Of a stretch of DNA of 64,000 nucleotides, positions 32,056-42,600 are shown one piece after another. The stretch is from assembly GCF_040869045.1 (NCBI RefSeq), contig NC_090319.1, positions 18,618,314 through 18,682,313 on the forward strand, in the 5' to 3' direction. This DNA is from Eurosta solidaginis (Eukaryota > Arthropoda > Insecta > Diptera > Tephritidae). The translations under genes and the position numbers were made by a program. The stretch's first letter is position 1; each line of letters opens with the position of its first letter. The notes beneath the pieces are model-generated. The model searched no databases and was not told the origin of the DNA. It saw nothing but the letters and a program-made list of their open reading frames with translations.

Positions 32056-34052
32056 TGTTTTGTTAATTTTGACGTTACTTTGGTGATCATTTCCTGGAAG
32101 TACATTGGGGCATTGACTAATCCGAATGGCATGACATTATATTCGAATAATTCATCTTGAGTAAGGAAGGCAGTATATTTCTTGCTGCTTTCATCCATCG
32201 GAATCTGGTAATAGCCAGAGGTCATGTCCAATGTAGTGAAGAATTTCCCTCCAGCTAACCTAAAGAGTTGCTCTTCGACCACAGGCATTGGGAAGTTCTT
32301 ACGTTCAGTGACGGCGTTCAGTGCCCTGTAATCGATGCACATTCGGCTCTCTCCGTTGGCTTTGCGTACTAAAAGTGCCGATGCAGCGTGTGGTGATGTA
32401 CTTGGACGGATTATATCGTTGACCAATAAGTTGTTTAAAATTGACGTTAATTCTCGTTGTTGCGATAGTGGAACCTGATATCGTTTTCCGACTATTGGTC
32501 CCGACTGTGTCACTTTAATTTCCATAGTGGTAGTGTTACATCTTCCCAACGTTGACACATCTTCCGCAAAGCAATCTTCATACTCATGTAACATGGACTT
32601 TACATCGTTACGTTGTGTATCATTCAGCTGATCGTTGATTTTAAACATGTTCGATTTGACTTGTAACTGTAAAGACCCATTGTCGATGACCAGCCGTTTG
32701 TTGGCTCCGCACAAAATATCTCGTCCAAGTAGTAGGTCATACCCAAGTGTATTGCCCGGTACTACGTATAAGTTTGCGTGGACATTTTCGTTATTGATCA
32801 TTAACTTTACGTCGGCCTTTCGTGTAGATTCCACAGTTGAACCTCCGAAACCTTTAAAGCGCTTATATGCAGGGATGCATTGCATCGTTGGTATTACTTG
32901 TTCGCTTATTAGTGAGTGGTCGCTGCCTGTATCGACCAATGCGTCGTAAGATTTACCATCAATTGTGACGTGTTGAATTATAGGTGGCACTTGCGAAGGT
33001 TTTTTCGACTCCACAATTTCTGCTACGTTTGGCTTGGTGTTTACTCGACATTCCTTGCTGTCATGGCCCACTTTCGAGCACTTAGAACAGCGTTGTTTCT
33101 TTTGTGGTTGCGGACATTTAACAGCGATATGTCCATGTTCATTGCAGTTGAAGCACTTCACTGATCTTTGCGATTGTTCAGAGCATCCACTGCGCATGTT
33201 AGTTCTAAACGTTGACGTTGGGTTTGGCTGTATCGAATTTGTTGACTGTACCGTTTGTAAGTTTTCTAGTGACTGTAGCAGCTCATTGCTGGTATTTAGA
33301 TTCATTGCTAATAGCGTACGTGTTGTTTGTGGATCGCTTATACCATTGATCGTATAAAAGTTTATAGATGCGTCATCTAAATTACCCCGTCTTCCGAGCG
33401 TTAACATCTCGTAGTAATATTCAATCAATGTCTCGCCAGATTTTCGCTTGCGTCGGCCAAGTTCCCTGTGAATTTCCGCAGAATTTACTACACACGGAAA
33501 ATCTTTCAATAGCATACTCACCAAATCAGTCCAAGACTGGAACACCGGTTGAGCATCCAGCCAGCTTTTTGCTACGCCTACGAGCTTTTGTTGTGCCGCA
33601 AAAAGTAGCAAATTGTCACTCCATAAGTATGTTCGTTGCAGCTGCTCAGCCTTCGTTACAAATTGTTGTGCAGTGATTAATTTCTTCAACGGGTTAAACT
33701 CTGGTGAGATTCCAACGATGTCTTGTATTTTGTACGCGGATGCCTGCTGTGTGGTCGATTGTACATTGGATTCTCGTACTGTTTCTTGGGATGTAACAGG
33801 TTCAACGGATGGTCGTGATGCATTTTGCGTTTGCAATGACCTTGTTAATTCCGTGATCATATCCCTCAACTCACTGATTGGTCTTTCCCAAGGTTCTTCC
33901 TGATCGATCTCATTGGCATCAATTTCATCAGAATCAAAATGTTGAATTAATGCCGCAACTTTGTGTGCTTTATTGCCTGTCGCTGAAATATTTGCGTTTC
34001 GCAATAGTTTATTTATTTGTGCCACGGTTAAAGATTCTATTTTTATTTGCAT
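32031..34052 (-). pseudogene. Gypsy gag, protease and RT start, ending at a deletion
   Basis: 673 codons. The N-terminus LTVAQINKLLRNANISATG followed by NKAHKVAALIQHF fits a SAP-like motif. Two zinc knuckles follow, CFNCNEHGHIAVKC and CSKCSKVGHDSKEC (about residue 297 on), then protease DALVDTGSDHSLI (about 369) and RT blocks CIDYRALNAVT, TLDMTSGYYQIPM and YNVMPFGLVNAPMYFQEM. The frame then reads TKQWTKVRSC and stops. The segment that should follow, with the Y-x-D-D catalytic pair, is absent: the next family residues (DEGKIV) begin at once in another frame. An internal deletion with a frameshift is therefore visible directly. The copy cannot reverse-transcribe itself. Confidence 0.92.
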
Positions 34053-34749
34053 GGTGACTTTTGCTTCAGTTTTTTTTCCCTTTATTTTACAAGCCGTTGC
34101 TTAAGCAATTAACTTTTGCTTCCTTTCGTCGCCGTTGCTTGCCAAAATTGTCCGTTCTTGTCGCTGTCTGCTTGCCAATCCAGTATTTTTCCACTTCGAC
34201 CCCAAGCAAGCATGCCAACAACAACTTTCGTTTTCTTTTCCCGTTAGGCAGAACAATTCTGCGTAGCCTCTGCTGCCGTTGTCACAATTCCTGTGAAGCT
34301 GGATCGCTGCGCCGTCTCTGCGTTAGCGTTGATTTGCGCCGTTTAATACGTTGAGTATTGTTTATGTGTATATTCGCTTTACTGCTTCGTTTGCACCCGT
34401 AACGTTGATTGTCGTTGGCCTGTACACACATATACACATATGACGTTGCTGCCTTGGCTTCAGCAGACTTAATTCGCTGAATTTTGCACTGTCTTTCGCT
34501 ACAACAATAACGTTGCTGTTTGCTGTGAAAGACGAGCCGTTGCCAGTATCGTTTCAAATATTTTCCGTTGAGCCAAGTACGTTGCTCCTTTTGTTAAGCT
34601 TTTCGTTTTAAGTATTTCGTTTGAGCAGAGAACGTTGCTCTATTTTGGTACATACACATGTACGCGTTGAGGAGAAACTTCGTTTGTGTTCATTCGATAG
34701 GTAGACATATATGTATGTACGTATGTCTAAAATATTTTGTAGGCCCGCG

Positions 34750-34763
34750 CGAATCCTACTTCT
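34750..34763 (-). promoter_or_regulatory. Candidate primer binding site of the Gypsy element
   Basis: The first internal bases after the 5' LTR read AGAAGTAGGATTCG on the minus strand. The complement CGAATCCTACTTCT resembles a tRNA T-arm/acceptor 3' half, but I see no TGG start, and the tRNA is not identified with certainty. Confidence 0.45.
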
Positions 34764-34767
34764 GAAC

Positions 34768-34959
34768 TATTAAAAGCCCGATTAAATAATAAAACGTCCC
34801 GAGTTATGTTTATGTAATTTAATAAAAGTAATTGAAGTTGACATTTATGTTTAAAGAAAGAATAGAAAATAGAAATTCATATGCCGATTGTCGTGAGCTT
34901 ATGCACGCTCGCACGTCTGCACTCTTCGAATGTTAACACGTAACTAACTGTCTTTGACA
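34768..34959 (-). repeat. 5' LTR of the Gypsy element
   Basis: 192 bp, the partner of 29722-29913. It is followed by the TTAC target duplication at 34960-34963. Confidence 0.95.
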
Positions 34960-34995
34960 TTACTAACAGTATAGTGATGCTAATATTCGCCACAA

Positions 34996-35370
34996 TATAT
35001 ATAAATGAATTTGTTTGCGTTAGTACGTTCAAAGCTGAAAATGGCTATACAGATTTTAATAACTTTTTCTCTGTTATTTTCGATCCGATTCAGGGATTAT
35101 TCATGGCAAAAAATTTTTTTAAAAAACCTCATTTGTAAAATATTTTAACTAATACTTGAAAATGGTTTGACCGCGTTCAATAATTTTTTTCTTTTCCTTA
35201 TTCAATCGGACGAAGTGTTCATTTAAACCAAAAAAAATTTAAAATCATCAATGTATAGATATTTTAGCTAATATAACTTATATTGCTGTTATTATTCCTG
35301 CTACTTTGGCTGCTTTTATACCTGCTATTACACCACTTTCTTATATGCAACATTTCTTCATTTTATATAT
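34996..35370. other. AT-rich spacer, no gene seen
   Basis: It contains AAGCTGAAAATGGCTATACAG and poly-A/T runs. It may be more repeat DNA, but no family or exon is recognised. Confidence 0.4.
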
Positions 35371-36510
35371 AACAAGTAAAAGTGTCTAAGTTCGGGTGTA
35401 ACAGAACATTATATACTCAGCGTGAGCTTCAATAGTACATTTCATTTCAGATAAATTATTTTTCTACATAACACGTGACACCGCCCGTTTAAAAAAAAAT
35501 GTGTCCCCATTTCCTCTTATAGTAAAACTTGATAAGTGAAATATCATTGATTCAAAACTATTTTATGCTAAGTTATAGCTTATTATTCTAGTCTACGAGC
35601 CTTTTAAACTTGTTTTATATCTAAGTTGCCGTGGTCTTTAACCGATTCCGTCCATTTTTACTAGAAATATTTTCTGCTATAAGGAAAATATGTGTACAAA
35701 ATTTCATTACGATATGTTAATTTTTCTTCAAGTTATGTCTCCCGAAATATAGAAAATTGCTTAGTCATAAAAGCGGCGGTGCCACACCCATTTTCAAAAA
35801 TTTTTATGTTTTCCAATTTAATGTTATAACTCAATTTAGAAAGTAAAATTCTATTGATACAAAGCTCTTTTTCGCAAAGAAAAAGCTTATTATTTTCGTC
35901 AACGACCCTTTTAAAAATCTTTTATATAAAAGTGGGCGTGGTCCTTAACCGATTTCCTTAATTTTTCTTCAAAGCATTCCTTATAGTAAAGGCAACCTCT
36001 CTGCCGAATTTTGTTACGCTAGGTTTAACGATTTTTGATTTATGATTAATAATATTTGTAAAATTTATTTTATCACAAGTGGGCGGTGCCACGCCCATTT
36101 AAAAAAATTTTTCAAATTTTTAGTTAGAGTCTCAATATCAGTCCACATGTCAAATTTCAACATTCTAGGTATATTATTTACTAAATAATCAGGTTTTTTG
36201 TGTTTTCCAAAATGTTATATATATAAAAAGTGGGCGTGGTTATCATCCCATTTCGCTCATTTTCAATACCAATCTATTCTGGGTCCAGATAAGCTCGCGT
36301 ACCAAATTTGGTATCTTAATATTTACTCAATTTATCGTGTTAACGGACGGACGGACGGACGGACATGGCTCAATCAAATTTTTTTTTCGATACTGATTAT
36401 TTTGATATATGGAAGTCTATATCTATCTCGATTCCTTTATACCTGTACAACCAACCGTTGTGCAATCAAAGTTAATATACTCTGTGTGCAAAACACGCTG
36501 AGTATAAAAA
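35371..36510 (+). mobile_element. mini-me/DINE-like element (copy C)
   Basis: It starts AACAAGTAAAAGTGTCTAAG, then TTCGGGTGTAACAGAA and ATACTCAGCGTG. It ends ACGCTGAGTATAAAAA, with inverted sub-terminal ACTCAGCGT/ACGCTGAGT. A (GGAC)n tract lies at about 36345-36365. GTGGGCGTGG and GTGCCACGCCCA boxes recur inside. Non-coding. Confidence 0.65.
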
Positions 36511-36639
36511 GAAAGCTTGAAATGTGCGCTAGTTTGTAGCCGGTGTTTGAAGAGATGCGCCTGTCGATTTTGTTCAAACTTTCACATAAGTTGCGTATAC
36601 CTCACGCGGTGGGTTGTACATAGGTTTGATTGCGATCGA

Positions 36640-37035
36640 CGCACAGGGTCTCGAGATATTGGTCAAAACATGGACCCGGATACACCTAGAATGTGTTTTG
36701 ACATTATGGGTATCAAATTGAAGCTGTTGATGTGTGCTTTAGTACAGAGTACTTTTTGCTGTTGATGTGTGCTTTAGTACATAGTAAGTTTTACCTCGCT
36801 GGGTGACTAGAGTCTCGAGATATAGGCCAAAACGTGGACGCGGATACACCTAGAATGTGTTTTTACATTGTGGGTATCAAATTGAAGCTGTTGATGTGTG
36901 ACCTAGTACAGAGTAAGTTTTACACCTCTGGGTGACTAGGGTCTCGAGATATAGGCCAAAACATGGACCCGGATACCCCCAGAATGTGTGTGTATTATGG
37001 ATATCAATTGAAAGCTGTTGCTGAGAGCTTTAAAA
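36640..37035 (+). repeat. 130-bp tandem repeat, about three diverged units
   Basis: TCTCGAGATAT recurs at 36649, 36813 and 36943 (last spacing 130 bp). Each unit continues with CATGGACCCGGATACACCTAG-like sequence and ATGGGTATCAAATTGAAGCT-like sequence. It is the same unit type as the array at 39700-40790. Confidence 0.75.
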
Positions 37036-37139
37036 TAATTTTCATTGTGTTATTCGATTTAGTCGCATCAACCTGGCAAAACTGATAAATATGCATGCGA
37101 AGCCGAAATAAAGACATGAATTAATAATACCCACATTCC

Positions 37140-37601
37140 TATTTACATACGTCCTATTCGATTTGCCTGAAATTTGGTATATAAATTTGCCTATATTAAT
37201 ATTTACGATGCTTTTTTCCGGGAAGTAGACCAGAGACGGAGTGGGACAGGGATTAGCACTAGGACTGGGACTCAGACGGAGACTGAGACTCGGAGTGGGA
37301 CTGGTACTGAGACTCTGAATGGAACTGGAACAAAATACATACCACCCTCCGAGACTGGCAATAAGGGATGAAGAAGAATGAGAAGAACTTGAGATAAGAG
37401 AAAAGAGAGAAGGAGACTGAGAAAGAGGTAGAATGAGACGAAAATGGAGATAGATGAAGCGAAAAAGACGGAGGGTGGAGTGAACAAAAATATTAGGAAA
37501 AAGTGTATAGGGGGGAGGGCAGGGTTAGACGGAAAAAGCTTATTAAAATGTATGCAGATAGACCAAATTTAGGGCAGAACAACGTCTGCCGGTTCTGCTA
37601 G
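37140..37601 (+). mobile_element. Helitron-like element fragment 1, 3' end at CTAG
   Basis: It ends with the hairpin CAGAAC (37575-37580) / GTTCTG (37592-37597), followed at once by CTAG (37598-37601) and a T. That is the hairpin-plus-CTRR terminus of Helitrons. Inside lies a low-complexity GGGACTGGGACT tract (37240-37330). The 5' end is not certain. Non-coding. Confidence 0.45.
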
Positions 37602-37729
37602 TTTCGTACGTGTTAAGAAGTGATATAAATTCAAATTTTTCGTATACGACCAATGTTGCCGTACCGAGAAACAGGCCAAAACGCTTTTGAGAGTACCAAA
37701 ATAATTGTTTCCCAGTTGTAATATTAATA

Positions 37730-38243
37730 TATATAAATCCGCAATGGACTCCTTTGCTACTTAGCCGATTTCAATCAAACTGCACACCGTGCGGAATTTG
37801 ATCCAACTTGAAAGATAAGATAGCATTCCTTTGCAGTTACTTCCCGGGAAGTGGACCAGGGCCGGATCTATTTGAACAAATGGTTCAATTCGCCTGAAAT
37901 TTGGTATATAGGTAGTACTTTGCCTAGATTAGTAACCACGATACTTTTTCCCCGGGAAGAGCGCCAGGGACCGACATTTTCGAACAAATTCTGCTCTTGG
38001 TTCTATTTATCTTATTTTTATCTTATAAGTAGCTTTGCCTAGATTAATATTTATGCGAAAAGAAGTAAGGGACAGAGAGTAGAGAGAAAGAGACGCCGAA
38101 AATGTGAAGGGAAGAGGGAGGAGTGAATAAAATTATAAAAAAAAAGGCGGAGAGAAGACAAGGGAGAGTTAGAGGTAAACATTGCTTACAACTATGCAAA
38201 TAGACCAAAGCTAGGGCAGAGCAACGCCTGCCGGGTCTGCTAA
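37730..38243 (+). mobile_element. Helitron-like element fragment 2, 3' end at CTAA
   Basis: It shares GAAATTTGGTATATA, TTTGCCTA, the CCGGGAAG boxes and the terminus with fragment 1. It ends GGGCAGAGCAACGCCTGCCG followed by GGTCTG and CTAA (38240-38243). The stem here is weaker (CAGA/TCTG). Non-coding. Confidence 0.42.
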
Positions 38244-39182
38244 TGTTATTTAAAATTAGTTATAGAAAATTTCAAGATTGGGAGTATTAACCCTGAAAAG
38301 ATTGGTATTGAAAATGGTCAAAATCAGATAATCACTACGCTTCCTTTTTCGATATAGAAATTTTTGAAAAATGGAAACAGAATGCATTAAGAAATACTGG
38401 AAAAGTGATCAAACTTAGCTAGAGGACTAGCGTTATTACGCAAAATATATATTTTATAAAATTTTGAAAAATATGTGTGGCACCGCCCACATTAAGTAGA
38501 AGATAATTAAGAAGCTTTGCAAACCATAATAATATATTTAATGATAAACGTGAGAACCTGCCATCGTATGGCTTAACCACGGCCCTAATTACATGATCAT
38601 TGGCACAACGAAGGGTCCATTTTTTCTACCAAACACTTCAGTCAACGATAGTTGGTACCAAATTAGCTTGTATTTGGGTGTACAGTCGCAAGGTCTTACC
38701 TTGGTAAGATGCAAGATCTTTTTAAACCCTTTTCAATTTTATGGATACTGACATCCCGTTGCACGATAACCATTTGTTTCAGTACCATTCTAAGCGTAAA
38801 TAAATAAATAATATATAAAAAATTCATGCATAACTTAGAATGGGTGAAGAGGTTGTTCAGAACTTTGCGACACAGCCTTCCAAAACGAACTTATAGCAGC
38901 CGAGGCTCTGACGTCCCCAAGTTCCTCATGAAACTAGGAGGTGTGAAGCGGGATAGCCTTAAAAGTTCAAAGATATTTTATGAAATCGTTGCGAAGATAG
39001 TCGGGCTTGTATTACATATATGTATAGAAAGCGAGCTATGTAAAAAGTCGCCGCTAGGTGGCGCAAGGATCGAGATATTCAAAAAAATCGTATTTGTGGT
39101 CCGACTTGGAACACGTAATTCAAGTTAACACAGTCTAATGCTCTGTAAATTGTTTACATTACATTGTTGCATTCATTTTTAG
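38244..39182. other. Spacer with no recognised gene
   Basis: One plus-strand frame (38826-39128, 100 codons, MHNLEWVKRLFRTLR start) has no motif I recognise, and GCCGCTAGGTGGCGCAAGG inside it looks repeat-like. I do not call it a gene. The rest is AT-rich. Confidence 0.4.
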
Positions 39183-39377
39183 CCAAATATTAATGAAAAA
39201 CGATACAAGATGTTTCCACCTGTGGAGTCAATTCATAATAAACAATTCAAACCATGGGAATCGCTGAGCCAGCGTACCCGCAGGCAAATACCAACACCAC
39301 CGATATCAGCGAATTGCGGCGGCAGCGAACAACATCATAAGCTGCAAGCGCAACAGCAGCGACGACGACGACGATGA
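39183..39377 (+). CDS. Candidate terminal exon of an unidentified host gene
   Basis: After a pyrimidine-rich TTGCATTCATTTTTAG acceptor, 65 codons are open to a TGA. They include RYKMFPPVESIHNKQFKPW, ESLSQRTRRQIPTPPI and a Gln/Arg-rich end (LQAQQQRRRRR). Base composition and codon mix look like coding DNA against AT-rich surroundings. In the +1 frame the CGA-repeat end would instead give an acidic tail (DDDDDDDGDGYSSG) ending at a TAG, so a repeat-length change may have shifted the frame. I do not recognise the protein. Confidence 0.35.
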   Translation, partial: PNINEKRYKMFPPVESIHNKQFKPWESLSQRTRRQIPTPPISANCGGSEQHHKLQAQQQRRRRR

Positions 39378-39444
39378 CGACGGTGATGGCTATAGCTCAG
39401 GATAGAAAAAAGTGAGGGTAGATTAATCAGTTCTAAATTAGACT

Positions 39445-39610
39445 CAACAAGTAAGGAAGGGGCTGTCTTCGGCTGTGCCGAAGACTTCATACCTTTCATG
39501 AATGGCGCTGAACAATAATCTTATCCCATTCGTAATCTCCAAATAAGCGGCTGTATAAGATAAGAAATATATAGTGAACAGATGTATATACCTAAACGAT
39601 TTTTAAGTTA
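39445..39610 (+). mobile_element. Short element fragment with a 9-bp start hairpin
   Basis: CAACAAGTAAGGAAGGGGCT leads to GTCTTCGGC (39465-39473), TGT, GCCGAAGAC (39477-39485), a perfect hairpin, then TTCATACC. It shares the AACAAGTAAGGA start with the mini-me/DINE-like copies but has a different hairpin, so it is probably a sister family. It is truncated by the next element. Confidence 0.5.
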
Positions 39611-39621
39611 AATATAAAATA

Positions 39622-42089
39622 AACAAGTAAGGAAGGCTAAGTTCGGGTGTAACCGAACATTACATACTCAGTTGAGAGCTATGGAGACAAAATAAGGAAA
39701 ATGAACCTAGGGTAACCCTGGAATGTGGTTGTATGACATGTGTATCAAATGGAAGGTATTAAAGAGTATTTTAAGAGAGAGTAGGCCATAGTTCTATGGA
39801 TGGACGCCATTTAGGGATATCGCCATAAAGGTGGACCAGGGCTGACTCTAGAATTTGTTTGTACGATATGGGAATCAAATGAAAGGTGTTACTGAGAATT
39901 TTAAGAGGGAGTGGGCCTTAGGTCTATCGGTGGACGCCTTTTCGAGATATCGCCATTAAGGTGGGCCAGGGGTGACTCTAGAATGTGTTTGTACCATATG
40001 GGTATCAAATGAAAGGTGGTAATGAGTATTTTAAAAGGGAATGGGCTTTAGTTCTATAGGTGAACGCCTTTTCGAGAAATCGCCATAAAGGTGGACCAAG
40101 GGTGACTCTAGAATATGTTTGTACGATATGGGTATCAAATGAAAGGTGTTAATAAGTATTTTAAAAGGGAGTGATCCTTAGTCCCATAGGTGGACGCCGT
40201 TTCGAGATATCGCCATAAAGGTGGACCAGGGGTGACTCTAGAATGTGTTTGTACGATATGGGAATCAAATGAAAGGTGTTACTGAGCATTTTAAGAGGGA
40301 GTGGGCATTAGGTCTATAGGTGAACGCCTTTTCGAGAAATCGCCATAAAGGTGGACCAGGGGTGACTCTAGAATATGTTTGTACGATATGGGTATCAAAT
40401 GAAAGGTGCTAATGAGTATTTTAAAAGGGAGTGATCCTTAGTCCCATAGGTGGACGCCGTTTCGAGATATCGCCATAAAGGTGGACCAGGGGTGACTCTA
40501 GAATGTGTTTGTACGATATGGGAATCAAATGAAAGGTGTTACTGAGCATTTTAAGAGGAAGTGGGCATTAGGTCTATAGGTGGACGCCTTTTCGAGATAT
40601 CGCCATTAGGGTGGGCCAGGGGTAACTCTAGAATGTTTGTACGATATGGGTGTCAAACGAAAGGTGTTACTGAGGATTTTAAGAAGGAGGGGACATTAGG
40701 TCTATAGGTGGACGCCTTTTCGAGATATCGCCATTAGGGTGGGCCAGGGGTGACTCTAGAATGTGTTTGTACGATATGGATATCAAATTAATTTATTTAT
40801 ATATGCAATACCACGAACAGTATTCCTGCCAAGATTCCAAGGGCTGTTGATTTCGCCTTGTAGAACTTTTTCATTTTCTTCTACTTAACTACACCTACCA
40901 TTGTCACACCCATTTTACAAAGTTTTTTCTAAAGTTATATTTTGCGTCAATAAACCAATCCAATTACCAAGTTTCATCCCTTTTTTCGTATTTGGAATAG
41001 AATTATGGCATTTTTTTCAAGTTTCGTAATTTTCGATATCGATAAAGTGGGCGTGGTTATAGTCGGATTTCGGCCATTTTTTATACCAAGAAAAAGTGAT
41101 TTCAGATAAGTACGTGGACTAAGTTTAGTAAAGATATATCGGTTATCGTGTTAACGGCCGAGCGGAAGGACAGACGGTGGACTGTGTATAAAAACTGGGC
41201 GTGGCTTCCGCCGATTTCGTCCATTTTCACAGAAAACAGTTACCGTCATAGAATCTATGCCCCTACCAAATTTAAGAAGGATTGGTAAGTTTTTGTTCGT
41301 CTTATGGCATTAAAAGTATCCTAGACAAACTAAATGAAAATGGGCGGAGCCACGCCCATTTTGAAATTTTCTTTTCTATTTTTGTATTTTGTTGCATCAT
41401 ATCATTACTGGAGTTGAATTTTGACTTAATTTACTTATATACAGTAAAGATATTAAATTTTTTGTTAAAATTTGACTTTTAAAAAAAATTTTTTTTAAAA
41501 GTGGGCATGTTCTTCATCCGATTTTGCTAATTTTTATTTAGCACATATATAGTAATAGTAGTAACGTTCTTGCCAAATTTCATCATGATATCTTCAATGA
41601 CTGCCAAATTACAGCTTGCAAAACTTTAAATTACCTTCTTGTTAAAGTGGGCGGTGCCACGCCCATTGTCCAAAATCTTACTAATTTTCTATTCTGCGTC
41701 ATAACATCAACCCATCTACCAAGTTTCATCGCTTTATCCGCCTTTGGCAATGAATTATCGCATTTTTTCGGTTTTTCGAAATTTTCGATATCAAAAAAGT
41801 GGGCGTGGTTATTGTCCGATATCGTTCATTTTAAATAGCGATCTGAGATGAGTGCCCAGAATCTCCATACCAAATTTCATTAAGATACCTCAAAATTTAC
41901 TCAAGTTATCGTTTTAACGGACAGACGGATGGACGGACGGACATGGCTCAATCAAATTTTTTTTCGATACTGATGATTTTGATATATTTAGGTCTATATC
42001 TATCTCGATTCCTTTATACCTGTACAACCAACCGTTATCCAATCAAAGTTAATATACTCTGTGAGATCTGCTCAACTGAGTATAAAAAT
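39622..42089 (+). mobile_element. mini-me/DINE-like element (copy D) carrying a tandem array
   Basis: It starts AACAAGTAAGGAAGGCTAAG, followed by a perfect hairpin GTTCGG (39641-39646) / CCGAAC (39653-39658) and CATACTCAGTTGAG. It ends CTCAACTGAGTATAAAAA, with inverted sub-terminal ACTCAGTTGAG. A (GGAC)n tract lies at about 41928-41942. Several GTGGGCG-TGG / CCACGCCCA boxes are present. Non-coding. Confidence 0.7.
39700..40790 (+). repeat. 130-bp tandem repeat, about 8.5 units
   Basis: The phrase GTGGACCAGG (or GTGGGCCAGG) starts at 39831, 39961, 40091, 40221, 40351, 40481, 40611 and 40739: exactly 130 bp apart, except the last (128). Alternate units are more alike (for example 40091-40221 against 40351-40481), which suggests a higher-order 260-bp unit. 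Confidence 0.92.
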
Positions 42090-42393
42090 AGGTAGGTACT
42101 TCGTGTGAGGATGCAAAGTTTCACGTTTTTTGTGGTCTGCATGTAAAAACTATGACTACGAATCACGTATTTCAAAAATATATGACGTAAACGTAAGTAT
42201 TTGATGAAATTCTGTGAGGACCCCAAAGCCGAGGACTTTGTATACTCACAACATACACATATGCATACATTTTTCTAAAGAACATACATTTTGAAATAAC
42301 TTGAAATTTGTTTTTGTTTTTATCGGCCTATTGATAAATGATTCAAGGTTCGAATAAATATAGTTGGTAAAAAGGAATAGAAGTAGCAAATTT
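42090..42393. other. Spacer, nothing recognised
   Basis: AT-rich, without an open frame that resembles a gene on either strand. Confidence 0.4.
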
Positions 42394-42600
42394 GCCGCTG
42401 TATAGCTAAATGGTTAGCGCAGCATGCCTAAAGCGTACTGATGATGAAGGCTTAGCACCCTTCGAAATGGATCTATCTGCGCAGCTATGGCAGGTTGTCT
42501 GAAAAATTGTCTACTTACTATTCCAAAAACAAAATACGATTTTTCGAATTTAGAAAAATTAAAAAATAACAATAATTATCACTTGAAATTTATAATAATA
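42394..42600 (+). mobile_element. Possible tRNA-derived SINE
   Basis: TATAGCTAAATGGTTAGCGC (42401-42420) resembles a tRNA D-arm with a pol III A box. CCCTTCGAAATGG (about 42458-42470) is a plausible B box at the right distance. The A-rich tail is poorly defined, and Helitron copy 1 starts at 42601. No second copy is seen in the window. Confidence 0.35.

Larger units (their letters stand above)
29722..34959 (-). mobile_element. Ty3/Gypsy retrotransposon, recent but RT-defective
   Basis: 5238 bp on the minus strand, with 192-bp LTRs identical by eye and a 4-bp target duplication TTAC (29718-29721 and 34960-34963). Gag-protease-RT start and RNase H-integrase are in two frames that overlap at 32031-32055. 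No env: pol ends 27 bp from the 3' LTR. The RT catalytic box is deleted (see the two CDS entries). It inserted five bases beyond the right end of the pogo element, in the arm of the short TIR element. Confidence 0.95.
22879..34995. mobile_element. ~620-bp short DNA transposon with long TIRs, interrupted twice
   Basis: The left end (22879) reads TTGTGGCGAATATTAGCATC, and the right end (34995, reverse strand) reads the same. Further in, the left arm AACAAGCAGCCACACTTATG (about 22937) is matched in reverse at about 23390-23466, which is the right arm cut off by the pogo insertion. Removing the pogo/Copia block (23468-29714 plus one TA) and the Gypsy element (29722-34959 plus one TTAC) leaves about 620 bp with inverted repeats of roughly 90-100 bp. 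There is no coding capacity. Flanks are TATATA-rich, so the target duplication cannot be read. The superfamily is unassigned. Confidence 0.75.

Noticed and set aside
22879..34995. First read as a BEL-type LTR pair
   Set aside because: The two ends are inverted, not direct, and the inner arms are also inverted repeats, so it is a DNA-transposon structure.
37174..37487. Frames over the GGGACTGGGACT tract
   Set aside because: Simple-sequence translation (GTGTRTGT and its antisense).
38826..39128. A 100-codon plus-strand frame
   Set aside because: No recognisable domain, no splice signals, and repeat-like phrases inside; kept only as a remark in the spacer entry.
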